A model generated the notes under the pieces. It had not been told where the DNA came from and did no database searches. It saw nothing but the letters and a program-made list of their open reading frames with translations. This document shows, piece by piece, positions 9,201 to 16,236 of a stretch of DNA of 64,000 nucleotides. This DNA is from Verrucomicrobiaceae bacterium. Its GTDB lineage: Bacteria; Verrucomicrobiota; Verrucomicrobiia; Verrucomicrobiales; Verrucomicrobiaceae. Location: NCBI GenBank assembly GCA_027486585.1, contig JAIXOU010000039.1, forward strand, positions 29,398 to 93,397, written 5' to 3'. How positions within the stretch are numbered: position 1 is the stretch's first letter; each line of letters opens with the position of its first letter. Position numbers and translations under genes: made by a program.

Positions 9201-9682
9201 TCACGCTGGATGCCGACGGCAGCACCTACCTGCCACCTGCCAGAGGTCAGCGCGTGCTCGGTCTGCCAGCACCTGCCGCCGTGCCGACGACGGCCACGAA
9301 TGCCAAGCTAGCCTTCACTCTCGGTGGACTAGACCTCGCCACACCGAACAGTCTGGCCTTTAATCAGCTCATTCGTGTCAGCAATCCCAGCACGACTGGC
9401 CTAACGAACACCGCCACCGTCGTCCCCTTCAATGCCACGACCCTGACCAATCCGAATAAAGTGGCGATCACCACCTTCACCGCAGCGACGGGTGCTTTTG
9501 CAGGTAACTTCACCCTACCCGGCACTCCAGCCCGAGTCGGCCCCTTTGCGGGTCAGATCGTCCGCATCATCGACGTTAACACCACGACGCAGGGCTACGG
9601 CTACTTCCTGCTTCCTACGGGTGTGCCCAATGTGACCACATCGCCAAAACTCAGTGGTCGTGTGGAACTGAGCCCCCCGTAG
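3263..9682 (+). CDS. Giant secreted delta-60 repeat protein: two 7-blade propellers, HYDIN-like, Ig-like, shared C-terminal module
   Basis: 2139 residues. An internal start near 3359 (MRCFSTLVQQAVW...) gives the best signal peptide, cleaved near VSQA/APGD, with GGAGG upstream. Order: seven delta-60 repeats (pattern PDGKxxVGGxF ... RLNxDGxLDxxF) at about residues 86-466; an EWLRGG domain, 468-550; a HYDIN/choice-of-anchor-D-like domain, 553-671; a cadherin-like beta-sandwich (PF12733 type), 674-771; seven more delta-60 repeats, 793-1133; a second EWSRGG domain, 1138-1216; a second HYDIN-like domain, 1225-1343; an FN3-like domain, 1346-1446; a VLDNDSDADGD cadherin/Big_9-like domain, 1447-1543; a BACON-like domain, 1553-1630; a putative Ig domain, 1635-1730. 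The last 400 or so residues match the C-terminus of the 34.2-41.0 kb giant. No catalytic site is seen; a surface or adhesive role is inferred. Confidence 0.9.
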   Translation: MKVQKASQADFKRMKRCLKMNTFRFLRRSRFIMRCFSTLVQQAVWAAVAGFTFWQPLVSQAAPGDLDLSFSQSPLPLGGAPDGLAMQPDGKMVLVGGFGPIPRNTTNNRYIARLDGSAGAQDTSFVATMGFGPAPRIVRAQRDGKLMVGGEFELINGVTMTGVARLNADGTLDTSFANPTFTGIFQIFSIIVQPDGKVIVGGYFSTVGGVTRNHLVRLNADGSVDTSFNPNPNSDITSLALLPDGKIVVVGGFNQIAGSTNFSRIGIAILNSDGTLDPTPLPHISPARCVAVQGDGKIVVGGSFGRVNNQKFYGLLRLNTDRTLDMAFRPTFSLLPNTNTSTVRTLAIQADGKMIVGGNFRAVGVDAAQVDVNGDYLLNPDGSFVGSTPRVRAALINADGSLDAAFNPSFHTTAAPYLNDSFNFHGVIGAALQPNGKIMLSGYFSDVGNVAAASLVRFENTVAMEKLSFTSSRIEWLRGGSAPEATQVLFDQSTDGGTTWTLLGSASRITGGWELTGLSLPSSAKIRASAITNSGVNNGSGGVVQIIEDFPLVPPAIVVEQPTSTPLSSGSSTIDFGNVVTGFSSSTLTFTVRNTGSGLLKRLQVGIDGAQLSDFALTAPTVNEIAAGGSTTLSIIFTPSAKLVRNATLRISSNDTTTPLFSVALTGTGIASPNADLAGIGLPLPMTLSPTFAANTLSYTADAVFNRRSITITPTAQNAISGITINGTSVTSGSPSASINLTTGANVFTLVVTAENGINTKTYTLTVTRATTPLPGELDYGFDPFANAEVLTAAQQTDGKVLIGGRFVYGGANITEAGSLNRPGLGRINPNGSFDSFNPLVFGGQVSAFQLLPSGQILASGTFAPWSGTGNVLTHSIVLINADGSREATFDPVSDAQTSQMALASGGKILIVGDFTSLQPNGAASATTRNRVARLNANGTLDTAFNPNVNGIVRCVVVQPNGMAIIGGTFTMVGSTARSHLARITTTGAVDATFTAASEVDFGVNCLALQPDGKVFVGGNFSNGGLVRLNTNGSLDSTFTPPASSAGRTPFTLALQENGKIIVAGNGGLLRSAVERLNADGSMDTTFAGVSAMEGSNPGWVNSLSIQDNGLIVIAGRFASVNGISRTNIARIDGATPQSLVQLSGSLLEWSRGGQPPAVSTAFDFSTDSGATWTVIDAAGTFVDGVWQGTITTPLPTAGGLLRGRAIIAGGQYGEMIYQTSFSPPAPKIDVEQPVNDDLADGDAIDLGTLGLNVLVPAVVTIRNAGGQNLTLSNVTITGTNANQFSIIDQPALTVAPLESTTFTVHARVTTAGLKTATLNIASNDTTATPFNIVVNATGAPAVLPVATTLAATGLDFDGTAVNAMRATLNGTVDANGQPREVSFEYGPTTAYGTTVTLPGTFNSANPEPVSTQLMGLAPHTTYNFRVRVDGDLGNALGTNRTFTTANRAPVAGDDTASALASAATTIAVLDNDSDADGDTLTISTRTAVTPSTAGTVAIVSNQLVFTASAAFGTAPNLTATFGYRISDGEGSTDDGTVTVSPGSATLGETTKSIAAEGTAFETPSSYPVTIQTSGSWAVTEALTWATVSPLSGRDDGAVNITVQPNTTTAQRVGVIRIGGVSHTITQSGTVKPTLGPLTNTAYQAIVGGYFELVIPTVNAPVTYTTTGMPPGLTLSNTTGMITGRPTMTGTAPTTYNVTVRASNASGPAAADTAGKAAATVSFTINVVPLPAGVVGTFHGLIERSSTVNVGSIINLGARWEMTINALGAVSGKIVEGVTSRSFTSKLEVTADTANTPTITAAITGTALSLVLKLSALTDSLSSGVGENVLRNAGNTQSSIVTGWGNAWSTTAPIKRATQFRGPYSFAIINPATITTTNTAAPDGFGFGSFIVSETNGALRITGDLPDGSKILCDTFIGQNGQLLLYTPLHGNKGSIHGQLTVTPVNAPTDNTVVGPITWLKPTLLATDKDKSYQSGFGPLTLDADGSTYLPPARGQRVLGLPAPAAVPTTATNAKLAFTLGGLDLATPNSLAFNQLIRVSNPSTTGLTNTATVVPFNATTLTNPNKVAITTFTAATGAFAGNFTLPGTPARVGPFAGQIVRIIDVNTTTQGYGYFLLPTGVPNVTTSPKLSGRVELSPP

Positions 9683-9726
9683 CTTGGGAATGGTTGGCGT
9701 TTTGAATGTGCTCACACACGGGATCT

Positions 9727-9777
9727 CGTCGCCAATCTTCCCGAAGCTTTCCAAGCCAGTCGGGAAGATCGGCGATG
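9727..9777. terminator. Long hairpin between convergent genes (candidate bidirectional terminator)
   Basis: Bases 9727-9744 pair with 9760-9777: an 18-base stem with one mismatch and one G-U pair around a 15-base loop. The inner 10 bases (ATCTTCCCGA / TCGGGAAGAT) are perfect. It lies between the 3' ends of the giant gene and the NosR-like gene. There is no clear T-run on either side, so intrinsic termination is possible but not proven. Confidence 0.45.
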
Positions 9778-9823
9778 GGGCCCTGGGTGCTTTCAGAGCG
9801 TGTTTCCGCCGCACATTCCCGAC

Positions 9824-11497
9824 CTACGACAAGACCGCACCCACCACCAGCAAACCTGCGGCGATCCAATCGCGAGCTCCCAGTCGATCAGCATCTCCGG
9901 TGAAGCGGATGAGCTTGAAGATGGCACCAGTGGGGCAGGTGTATTTGCAGTAGGCTAGGGGCTGGAAAAGCGATGCGATCAGGCCGGTGATAGCGATGGC
10001 TAGACTGGCCCAGCCCGCGACGCGAAAGACGTAGGCGTCAAAGGGCTCCAGCGCATTCAAGTTGATAGCCCAACCTCCAATGAGACTGACGAAAATGAAG
10101 GCCAGTAAAAGAAAGGGAATCTGTGTCAGCCAGCGTTCAAGCTTGGCCGGCACACGCCATTGCCAGGGCAGTCGGCGGGCCACGAGTTGCTGCAAAGCGC
10201 CGTGAGGGCAGATGTGATGACAATAAAGCTGCTTGCTGGTGAAGATCGGCCCGAGCAGAGAAATGACTGCAAGCATGAGCAGACCGGGGGCACTCTGGCA
10301 AGGCGTGCCATGCGCGGCCCAGCCGGTGAGTAAGCCCTGAGACAAAAGCTCACTGGCGATGAAACCGCCATAAACGACCAACCAAACATGATGCAAATGC
10401 CGTGCCCAGGCGATGCCGCGCAGCTTGCTGAAAGCCATGATGAAAGCGGCGATGAGTGTGATGGCGTGCCCAGTGTCTTGCCAGCGCCAGTGGATTTTTC
10501 TCAGCCAACCAGTCGGGCGTGATTCCAGCAGATTCTTGGCACGCTTTTTCAGGCCTTCGGCGATGGAGTAGCTGGTCTCAGTGGCTCCAGAAACGCCTTC
10601 GATCTTGGCCTGCTTAAAGTCCAGATCAGCCAGCTTTTCCAGCGTCATGTCATTGAAGAGCTTTTGGAAATAGTCGTCACCGGTGACATAGGCTACGTAG
10701 CGTTTGGTATCGTAGCTTTTGCGCAGAGACATGCGTTTGAAAATCTGACCGCTGGCGTCTAGCAGCATCAGGGAATCCGTCGGCCCTTTGTAACCGACGA
10801 GGGTGTCAGTGACAGGAGAGGTGCGGGTGGCGATGCCGATGCGGGTGCCATTGATATCTAGTACTTCCTGGCTGCCTGGATGCAGCTTGGCTGGCTGTAA
10901 TTTCGCGGCTTTTGGTTCTAAAACCTGCACCTCGGCCAGCGTGATTTCGTCTGGAAAGCGCAAAGACGTGCCTGAGGCCTGACCAAGTTTGGCCAGCACG
11001 CCCTGAGCGATAGCTGTGCTGGTCAAAGTGGCTCCTGTGACGACATGCAGCGGTTTGGCCTCATCAGGTTTCTTCATCTGCTCGGGGAATTGAGCAAAAA
11101 AAGCCCGGTCTGCCACGACCTCGGCCACATGATCCGAGGTGTCGTGACTTTTGATGAGGCGCACTCGAGTCAGCGTACCTTTGGCATCAAAGACGAGCAA
11201 GCTGTTGGTCGGGCCAGAGTAGCCTATAAAAGCATTCGATTCAGGAGCGGTCGTGGTCACGTAGCCCAGCTTTTCCCCTTCACTACCCAGCACAGCGCGC
11301 CAACCGCTGGTGGCGTTTAGCGGACCTAGGCTGTGGATTTTGGGGAAGTCTCCCCGTAGGCGCTCAGGCTGGAGGGCTGCGGCGGCTTCTTCCAGATTCC
11401 GCAGGCTGGCAGTTTCTCTGATCACCAGCACTGCAGACACCAGCAGCCCCAGCCGCCAGAGGCGGATGAGGCGTGGACGTAGTTTCTTCAGCAGCAT
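9824..11497 (-). CDS. NosR-like membrane flavoprotein: two FMN-binding domains plus polyferredoxin-type membrane part
   Basis: 557 residues. One N-terminal membrane helix (about 14-30) precedes two tandem extracytoplasmic FMN-binding domains. Their flavinylation motifs are TGATLTS (154-160) and SGATETS (303-309), both fitting the site to which ApbE links FMN on Thr. The domains are duplicates of each other (GYSGPTNSLLVFD and GYKGPTDSLMLLD). A multi-helix membrane region follows, with two C-x3-CP motifs, CHHICPHGAL at 426 and CKYTCPTGAI at 517, as in the NosR/NapH/RnfG-linked family. The likely role is electron transfer across the membrane to a periplasmic acceptor; the acceptor is unknown, and no nos or apbE gene is in the window. 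Divergent from the phosphofructokinase gene. Confidence 0.85.
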   Translation of the reverse strand: MLLKKLRPRLIRLWRLGLLVSAVLVIRETASLRNLEEAAAALQPERLRGDFPKIHSLGPLNATSGWRAVLGSEGEKLGYVTTTAPESNAFIGYSGPTNSLLVFDAKGTLTRVRLIKSHDTSDHVAEVVADRAFFAQFPEQMKKPDEAKPLHVVTGATLTSTAIAQGVLAKLGQASGTSLRFPDEITLAEVQVLEPKAAKLQPAKLHPGSQEVLDINGTRIGIATRTSPVTDTLVGYKGPTDSLMLLDASGQIFKRMSLRKSYDTKRYVAYVTGDDYFQKLFNDMTLEKLADLDFKQAKIEGVSGATETSYSIAEGLKKRAKNLLESRPTGWLRKIHWRWQDTGHAITLIAAFIMAFSKLRGIAWARHLHHVWLVVYGGFIASELLSQGLLTGWAAHGTPCQSAPGLLMLAVISLLGPIFTSKQLYCHHICPHGALQQLVARRLPWQWRVPAKLERWLTQIPFLLLAFIFVSLIGGWAINLNALEPFDAYVFRVAGWASLAIAITGLIASLFQPLAYCKYTCPTGAIFKLIRFTGDADRLGARDWIAAGLLVVGAVLS

Positions 11498-11638
11498 CCG
11501 CCCATGGTGGCAGGAAGACCGCCGCTGTCACGCGCATCCTAACATTCCAGATAAAGCCGTGGCTTGCCATGGCGCTTCGGCACGCTATGACTGGCCACCT
11601 GTCACCCCGACCCACGTCGGATCAATGGCCCTCTAACT

Positions 11639-12784
11639 ATGTCTATCTCCCCCGTAAGTCCCGTAGCCGTCCTTTGCAGTGGCGGTGATGCCCCTGGAAT
11701 GAATGCCTTTTTACGCGCGATGGTGCGTTTGGGCCTAAATCGCCACGAAACGCCTGTTTATGGTATCCGCGATGGCTATCGCGGGCTCGTCCGTGCTGCT
11801 CGCCAAGCTAATGGTGATTCCGAAGCAATCGTCCGCTTGAAGCTGGAAATCGAGCGTAATACGGGTCACCGCGGCTTGATCGACGGACAGCAAAACATCA
11901 TTCAAATGGATCATGCCAGCGTTTCCGGCATCATGGGAAAAGGTGGCACCATTCTGGGTTCGGCGCGCTGCCTGGATTTCCATAAGCCTGAAGTCCGCCG
12001 AGAAGTCATCACCCTTTTAGAAAAGCTAGGCGTGCGCGCACTCGTCGTTAGTGGCGGTGACGGCTCGCTCACGGGCGCACGCCTACTGGCAGAGGAGAGT
12101 AACTTGCGGATTATCGGTGTCCCAGCCACGATCGATAATGACCTGCAATTCACCGAAATGGCGCTGGGCGTCGATACGGCTGTACACACGCTTGTTTGGG
12201 CCGTGGATCACTTCATCGACACCGCCCGCAGTCATCGCCGCGTCATGGTGCTGGAAACGATGGGCCGTGAAAGCGGAGATCTGGCCCGAATGGCGGCTTT
12301 AGCCTCAGGAGCAGAAATGGTAATCACCCCTGAAGGTGGCCCGATGACTGAGACTAGCATGGCTGCCTTAGCTGAAAAGATCGAAGGAGCCATGACGCGC
12401 GGTCGTGGTCACGCCATCATTTTGATTGCCGAAGGCGTGCGTTTTGAGCCACCTCAGTCTCGCAATGGTGCCTATATCCTGCGGGATGCTTTCCAAAAAT
12501 ACTTCCAGCGTGAAGGTGCGCCATTCCAGGATTTGGAGGTGCGTCCTTCCGTGCTCGGGCATTTGCAGCGCGGCGGTCACACCACCCCTGGAGATTGCAT
12601 TCTGGCGGCCCGCTTTGCCGAGGAAGCCTGGAAAGCGCTACTCGATCCAAACGGCATCAATGGCATCACGGCACTCCGCTACAATAAGGTGGAGATCGTG
12701 CCTTTCGGCTGTCCTGATCTTCCAGAGCGCGCCATCCACTCGCGTGCGATGGAGCATTTGCATGATGATTTAAGCAGCTGGTAG
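11639..12784 (+). CDS. pfkA: 6-phosphofructokinase, ATP-type signature
   Basis: 381 residues. It phosphorylates fructose 6-phosphate to fructose 1,6-bisphosphate in glycolysis. Visible family motifs are GGDAPGMNAF (nucleotide loop), GGDGSLTGA, PATIDND (catalytic Asp region), ETMGRESGDLA and PEGGPMTE. GGDGS rather than GGDDT suggests ATP rather than pyrophosphate as donor; this is inference from one diagnostic position. Fifteen bases separate it from the downstream protease gene, so read-through transcription is likely. The 140 bases upstream are shared with the divergent NosR-like gene. Confidence 0.93.
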   Translation: MSISPVSPVAVLCSGGDAPGMNAFLRAMVRLGLNRHETPVYGIRDGYRGLVRAARQANGDSEAIVRLKLEIERNTGHRGLIDGQQNIIQMDHASVSGIMGKGGTILGSARCLDFHKPEVRREVITLLEKLGVRALVVSGGDGSLTGARLLAEESNLRIIGVPATIDNDLQFTEMALGVDTAVHTLVWAVDHFIDTARSHRRVMVLETMGRESGDLARMAALASGAEMVITPEGGPMTETSMAALAEKIEGAMTRGRGHAIILIAEGVRFEPPQSRNGAYILRDAFQKYFQREGAPFQDLEVRPSVLGHLQRGGHTTPGDCILAARFAEEAWKALLDPNGINGITALRYNKVEIVPFGCPDLPERAIHSRAMEHLHDDLSSW

Positions 12785-12799
12785 TGCCTTAAAACTCCG

Positions 12800-13558
12800 A
12801 TGAAACGTGACACATCCTTTGGCAGAAAAAGTGGGATCGCTCTGGTGCTCCTGCTTTCACTGACCAGTTGTGTCACATCACCGTTCTACGATCCTGTCCC
12901 AAAGCAGCCTGCGGCACTCAGGCAGCACATCGTAGATCGGATCGCCATGATCGTGACTCTGCCACCCCAGCAGGCGGCTAAGCTCATGCGTCATTCGAGC
13001 CTGAATTCATCCCAACCCGTCTCTGTAAGCACCGCCACGCCTATCGGCCCGAATGGTCTGCTGCTGACGGCGGCACACGGGGTAAAAGGCATGAGTCCAA
13101 ATGATGTCACCCTGGTTTATTATTCCCCGACAAAGCACAATCGCCGAGGCCAAGCACGAGTCCTGTGGAAAGACGAGCGTGCGGATTTAGCGCTCATTCA
13201 GGTCTCATTTCCCACGCCCTCTTATTACTCATGGACACCCCGTGATCGCACGCTGCCAGCCGGCACCCGCGTGATCCACGGCGGACTAGCGACGGGTCCA
13301 AAAGCGCAGGTCGGTCAGCTGCTAGAATCACTGGCAGGCACAGGCCATTTTGCACGTCCTTGGGTTCGGCATAGTCTGCGCCTCCAGCCGGGTGACAGCG
13401 GAGGCCCTCTCCTAGCTACAAGCGGCGAACTCATTGGCATCAATCGTGCGGTAGGGTACGTCGGAGTCATGGATACCAGCTTTTTCACCGAATCCCAAAG
13501 CACCCGGCCTGATCCGGCAAAAATCAACTCGCTGATCGCGGGGATGTCTGCTCATTGA
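12800..13558 (+). CDS. Trypsin-like serine protease lipoprotein
   Basis: 252 residues. The N-terminal hydrophobic segment ends in the lipobox LTSC (Cys24), so it should be lipid-anchored in the envelope. The trypsin/DegP-type catalytic triad is complete: His93 in LLLTAAHGVKG, Asp129 in ERADLALIQ, Ser200 in LQPGDSGGPLL. No PDZ domain is present, so it is a stand-alone protease module. It is the first of four consecutive exported products on the plus strand (12.8-16.1 kb), three of them protease-fold proteins. Substrate unknown. Confidence 0.88.
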   Translation: MKRDTSFGRKSGIALVLLLSLTSCVTSPFYDPVPKQPAALRQHIVDRIAMIVTLPPQQAAKLMRHSSLNSSQPVSVSTATPIGPNGLLLTAAHGVKGMSPNDVTLVYYSPTKHNRRGQARVLWKDERADLALIQVSFPTPSYYSWTPRDRTLPAGTRVIHGGLATGPKAQVGQLLESLAGTGHFARPWVRHSLRLQPGDSGGPLLATSGELIGINRAVGYVGVMDTSFFTESQSTRPDPAKINSLIAGMSAH

Positions 13559-13569
13559 GAAAACTCGAC

Positions 13570-14001
13570 ATGCATCCCTTCCTCAAAAAATTGCCTCTCC
13601 TTCTAGCGGCCTGGTGGACTCTCACCAGCTGCCAGGTTTCTCAGGACGCCTTTGAGCTAGGGGCCACCCAAGCCAACTCAAATGGCCTCATGTCTGTGCG
13701 CTCGGCACCGCCTACGATTGGCTTCCGCCGCTTGCAGGCATATTCGGGATTGAATCCAGCGATCAAAGTCTTCGTGCAAGCCAAGGGCTATCCTGATTTC
13801 ATCATCGAGCAACGGAAGCTGGGGAAAATGGCCATGGTGTGTTTTTATCCCAAAAAGAATCAAGCCTACATGATCCAGACACTGCTGAATCTTCCTGGAG
13901 AGACTCAAGTGCTAGGCCCCGAGCCCATTGGTGAAAAAGACAAACGTCTCTTTAAAGCCATTCGCGAGGTGGAAAATGCGGCATCAGCTTATGGGCAGTA
14001 G
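13570..14001 (+). CDS. Small lipoprotein of unknown function
   Basis: 143 residues from the ATG at 13570 (MHPFLKKLPLLLAAWWTLTSC). A TTG at 13555 overlapping the previous stop codon is an alternative start that would couple translation to the upstream protease gene. Lipobox LTSC with Cys near residue 21. The mature part (VRSAPPTIGFRRLQAYSGLN, FVQAKGYPDFIIEQ, MAMVCFYPKKNQAYM) is not recognised. Position within the protease group suggests a role in the same envelope process, but nothing in the sequence proves it. Confidence 0.75.
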   Translation: MHPFLKKLPLLLAAWWTLTSCQVSQDAFELGATQANSNGLMSVRSAPPTIGFRRLQAYSGLNPAIKVFVQAKGYPDFIIEQRKLGKMAMVCFYPKKNQAYMIQTLLNLPGETQVLGPEPIGEKDKRLFKAIREVENAASAYGQ

Positions 14002-14150
14002 GGGCTGGGGCTATGAATGATTTTTTCAGTTGGGTTGCAGACTTTCTAGAGAAAAAGGTCTTATAGGATCTGACTGACCTATTCTGACTTGCCAAATACG
14101 TAACCTTTCCAGACATTACTGGATCTTCACAGACGTACTCTTTTGCCGTC

Positions 14151-15122
14151 ATGCGCTTCATTCTTCCCGCGATTCTTCTCAGTATCTGCTGCCAAGCAGA
14201 GATTGCAGAGAATCCATCGGCACGGACGACGATCGCGGATCTACTAAAAACCCAACAAACCGTGCAATCGCAGCTACCGCGAGTGCGGCCAGCCGTCGTC
14301 GCCATTCAGACGAATGATGGCACGGCCAGTGGAGTCATCATTTCTGAAGATGGCCTGATCCTCACCGCTGCTCATGTGGCGGAGAAGCCGGGTCGCCAAA
14401 TGCGTGTCATTTTGCAGGATGGGAAGCGCGTGATCGCCACCACACTAGGACTGGATAAATCTGCCGATGCCGCCCTGATGCAGCTCAATGACAACGACCT
14501 CAAATGGCCCTGCGTCAAAGTGAGTCGCGAAGTCCTGAAAACAAAGTCAGGGCAATGGTGCTTCGCCCTCGGACACCCAGGTGGATTTGATCAGGAACGC
14601 GGCGTGGTTTTACGTGTCGGGAAAATCGTCAAGCAAACCGCCAACTCTCTGCAAAGCGACTGCGTGCTGATGGGCGGAGATTCCGGCGGCCCCCTCTTTA
14701 ATCTCGAAGGTGAAGTCATCGGCATTCACAGCCAAATCTGGGAGGAGCGGGATCAAAACATGCATGTCTCCATGGCACCTTTTTTCCGCTCATGGGATGA
14801 TTTAAAAAGCAGCCAAATCATCCACGTCTGGGGCACTGGCAGTGGCGGCTATTTAGGTGTCGAAATTGGCTCTGAAAAAGATGCGGCAGTCATCAAAGTG
14901 AATCGAGTGGACAAAGGCAGCGCCGCTGAACGTGCTGGTCTTCAGCTAGGAGACATCATCCTCAGCCTAGACGGCGAGTCGATGCAATCAGCGGCCCAGT
15001 TTTTGAATGCCGTGCGCGCCCGAGCTGCGGGCACTCAAATTCAAATCCAAGTCCAGCGCTCCGGTAATCAGATCGACCTGAAAGCCATGCTCGGTAGCTT
15101 ACCCAAGGAGGATGCTGCATGA
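14151..15122 (+). CDS. HtrA/DegP-like serine protease with one PDZ domain
   Basis: 323 residues. A signal peptide (MRFILPAILLSICCQA) directs export. The trypsin-like domain has a full triad: His75 in LILTAAHVAEK, Asp106 in KSADAALMQL, Ser178 in LMGGDSGGPLF. A single PDZ domain follows at about 232-312 (YLGVEIG, AAERAGLQLGDIILSLDGE). This is the usual DegP order with one PDZ. The last codons overlap the next gene by four bases (ATGA), so the two are almost certainly translated together. It may cleave or sense misfolded envelope proteins. Confidence 0.9.
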   Translation: MRFILPAILLSICCQAEIAENPSARTTIADLLKTQQTVQSQLPRVRPAVVAIQTNDGTASGVIISEDGLILTAAHVAEKPGRQMRVILQDGKRVIATTLGLDKSADAALMQLNDNDLKWPCVKVSREVLKTKSGQWCFALGHPGGFDQERGVVLRVGKIVKQTANSLQSDCVLMGGDSGGPLFNLEGEVIGIHSQIWEERDQNMHVSMAPFFRSWDDLKSSQIIHVWGTGSGGYLGVEIGSEKDAAVIKVNRVDKGSAAERAGLQLGDIILSLDGESMQSAAQFLNAVRARAAGTQIQIQVQRSGNQIDLKAMLGSLPKEDAA

Positions 15123-16144
15123 GCTGGCGAATCACCCTTTTGATGTGTGCTACATTAAGTTCGGCAAAGGCTGATTTACGCGCTCCTCTATCTGCTTCGG
15201 AGCGCACCAACGGTGCCCAAACGCTGACTGCTGTTGCAGCGCTCGAGAAGCGAATTCAGATCATGACTGCTCCTGTGATCGATGCAGAGGGTCTTACTCT
15301 CAGCACTGCATCCTGGGTCGGTTCAGAAGGATACTTCCTCACCAAAGCCAGCGACACCCCGAAACTAGAAGCGTGTAAAGTCCTCATCAGTCCCAGTGTC
15401 ACTGTTGCTATTCGTGAGATCCATCGCTCAGCCGCTCATGATCTCGTTTTAGCTCAGGCGGTGGGTGTCAGCGGACTGCCCACACTTACCTTTGAATCCA
15501 AAGCGCGCCCCACTCGCTATGGCCAGTGGCTAGCGGCACCCGTTAAAGGTGGCAAAGCCGTGCGTATCGGTGTTATCAGTGCCCAGCGTCGAAAGATCCC
15601 TGGCGGTGGTGCCGCCATGGGCGTGCGCATGGATGAAAAAACCAACAGCAAAGGCGTGCGTATCGCTGGAATCGCCGAGGACAGCCCTGCGGCAGCCGCG
15701 GGTCTCTTGGAAGACGATGTTCTGCTTTCTCTGGATGGACACACACTCAATTCCTATCAAAGTGTGCACGACCTCGTCCGTGATCGCCAGCCCGGTGAGC
15801 AGATCGAGATCATCTATCGCCGTTCAGGAAAGGTGGCCAAAGTGCAAATCCGTTTGGCCAGCCGCAGCAAGATCCTGCAAAATTGGGAAGGCGAAGATTT
15901 TGCCAACGGTGGCATCTCCATCCGCACGGACAACTTTGCTCAAGTCATCCAGCACGATCTTCCTCTTTCTGCCCAGGACATGGGTAGCCCCTTATTTGAT
16001 CTTGAAGGCCACCTGCTCGGCATCAACATCGCCCGCGTCGATCGCATCACCACCTTTGCCCTTCCGGTAGAAACCTTCTGGCCAACCTTCCTTCCCTACC
16101 TCGAAGCCGACCGCCACCCGCCCAAGGCGGCAAAGGCTAACTGA
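15119..16144 (+). CDS. HtrA-like pseudoprotease with PDZ inserted inside the protease fold
   Basis: 341 residues with a signal peptide (MSWRITLLMCATLSSAKA). It resembles the upstream protease but lacks two of three catalytic residues. The His motif is GYFLTKASDTP (71-81), with no His; Asp108 (AAHDLVLAQ) is kept; the Ser motif is SAQDMGSPLFDLEG, with Met288 in place of Ser. The PDZ domain (about 165-248: GVRIAGIAEDSPAAAAGLLE) comes before the Ser-motif segment (around 284-318), so it is inserted within the second barrel instead of following it. It is probably a catalytically dead partner or peptide-binding regulator of the overlapping active protease. That role is inference; the residue losses are read directly. 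Confidence 0.85.
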   Translation: MSWRITLLMCATLSSAKADLRAPLSASERTNGAQTLTAVAALEKRIQIMTAPVIDAEGLTLSTASWVGSEGYFLTKASDTPKLEACKVLISPSVTVAIREIHRSAAHDLVLAQAVGVSGLPTLTFESKARPTRYGQWLAAPVKGGKAVRIGVISAQRRKIPGGGAAMGVRMDEKTNSKGVRIAGIAEDSPAAAAGLLEDDVLLSLDGHTLNSYQSVHDLVRDRQPGEQIEIIYRRSGKVAKVQIRLASRSKILQNWEGEDFANGGISIRTDNFAQVIQHDLPLSAQDMGSPLFDLEGHLLGINIARVDRITTFALPVETFWPTFLPYLEADRHPPKAAKAN

Positions 16145-16236
16145 ATCTGAAAACACCCAGCTATGAACAGAAGTCACTCTGATTTCCATCATTGCCTTCG
16201 ACTTTAAGGATCTGTTTGCTTAATGATAACTGTCGC

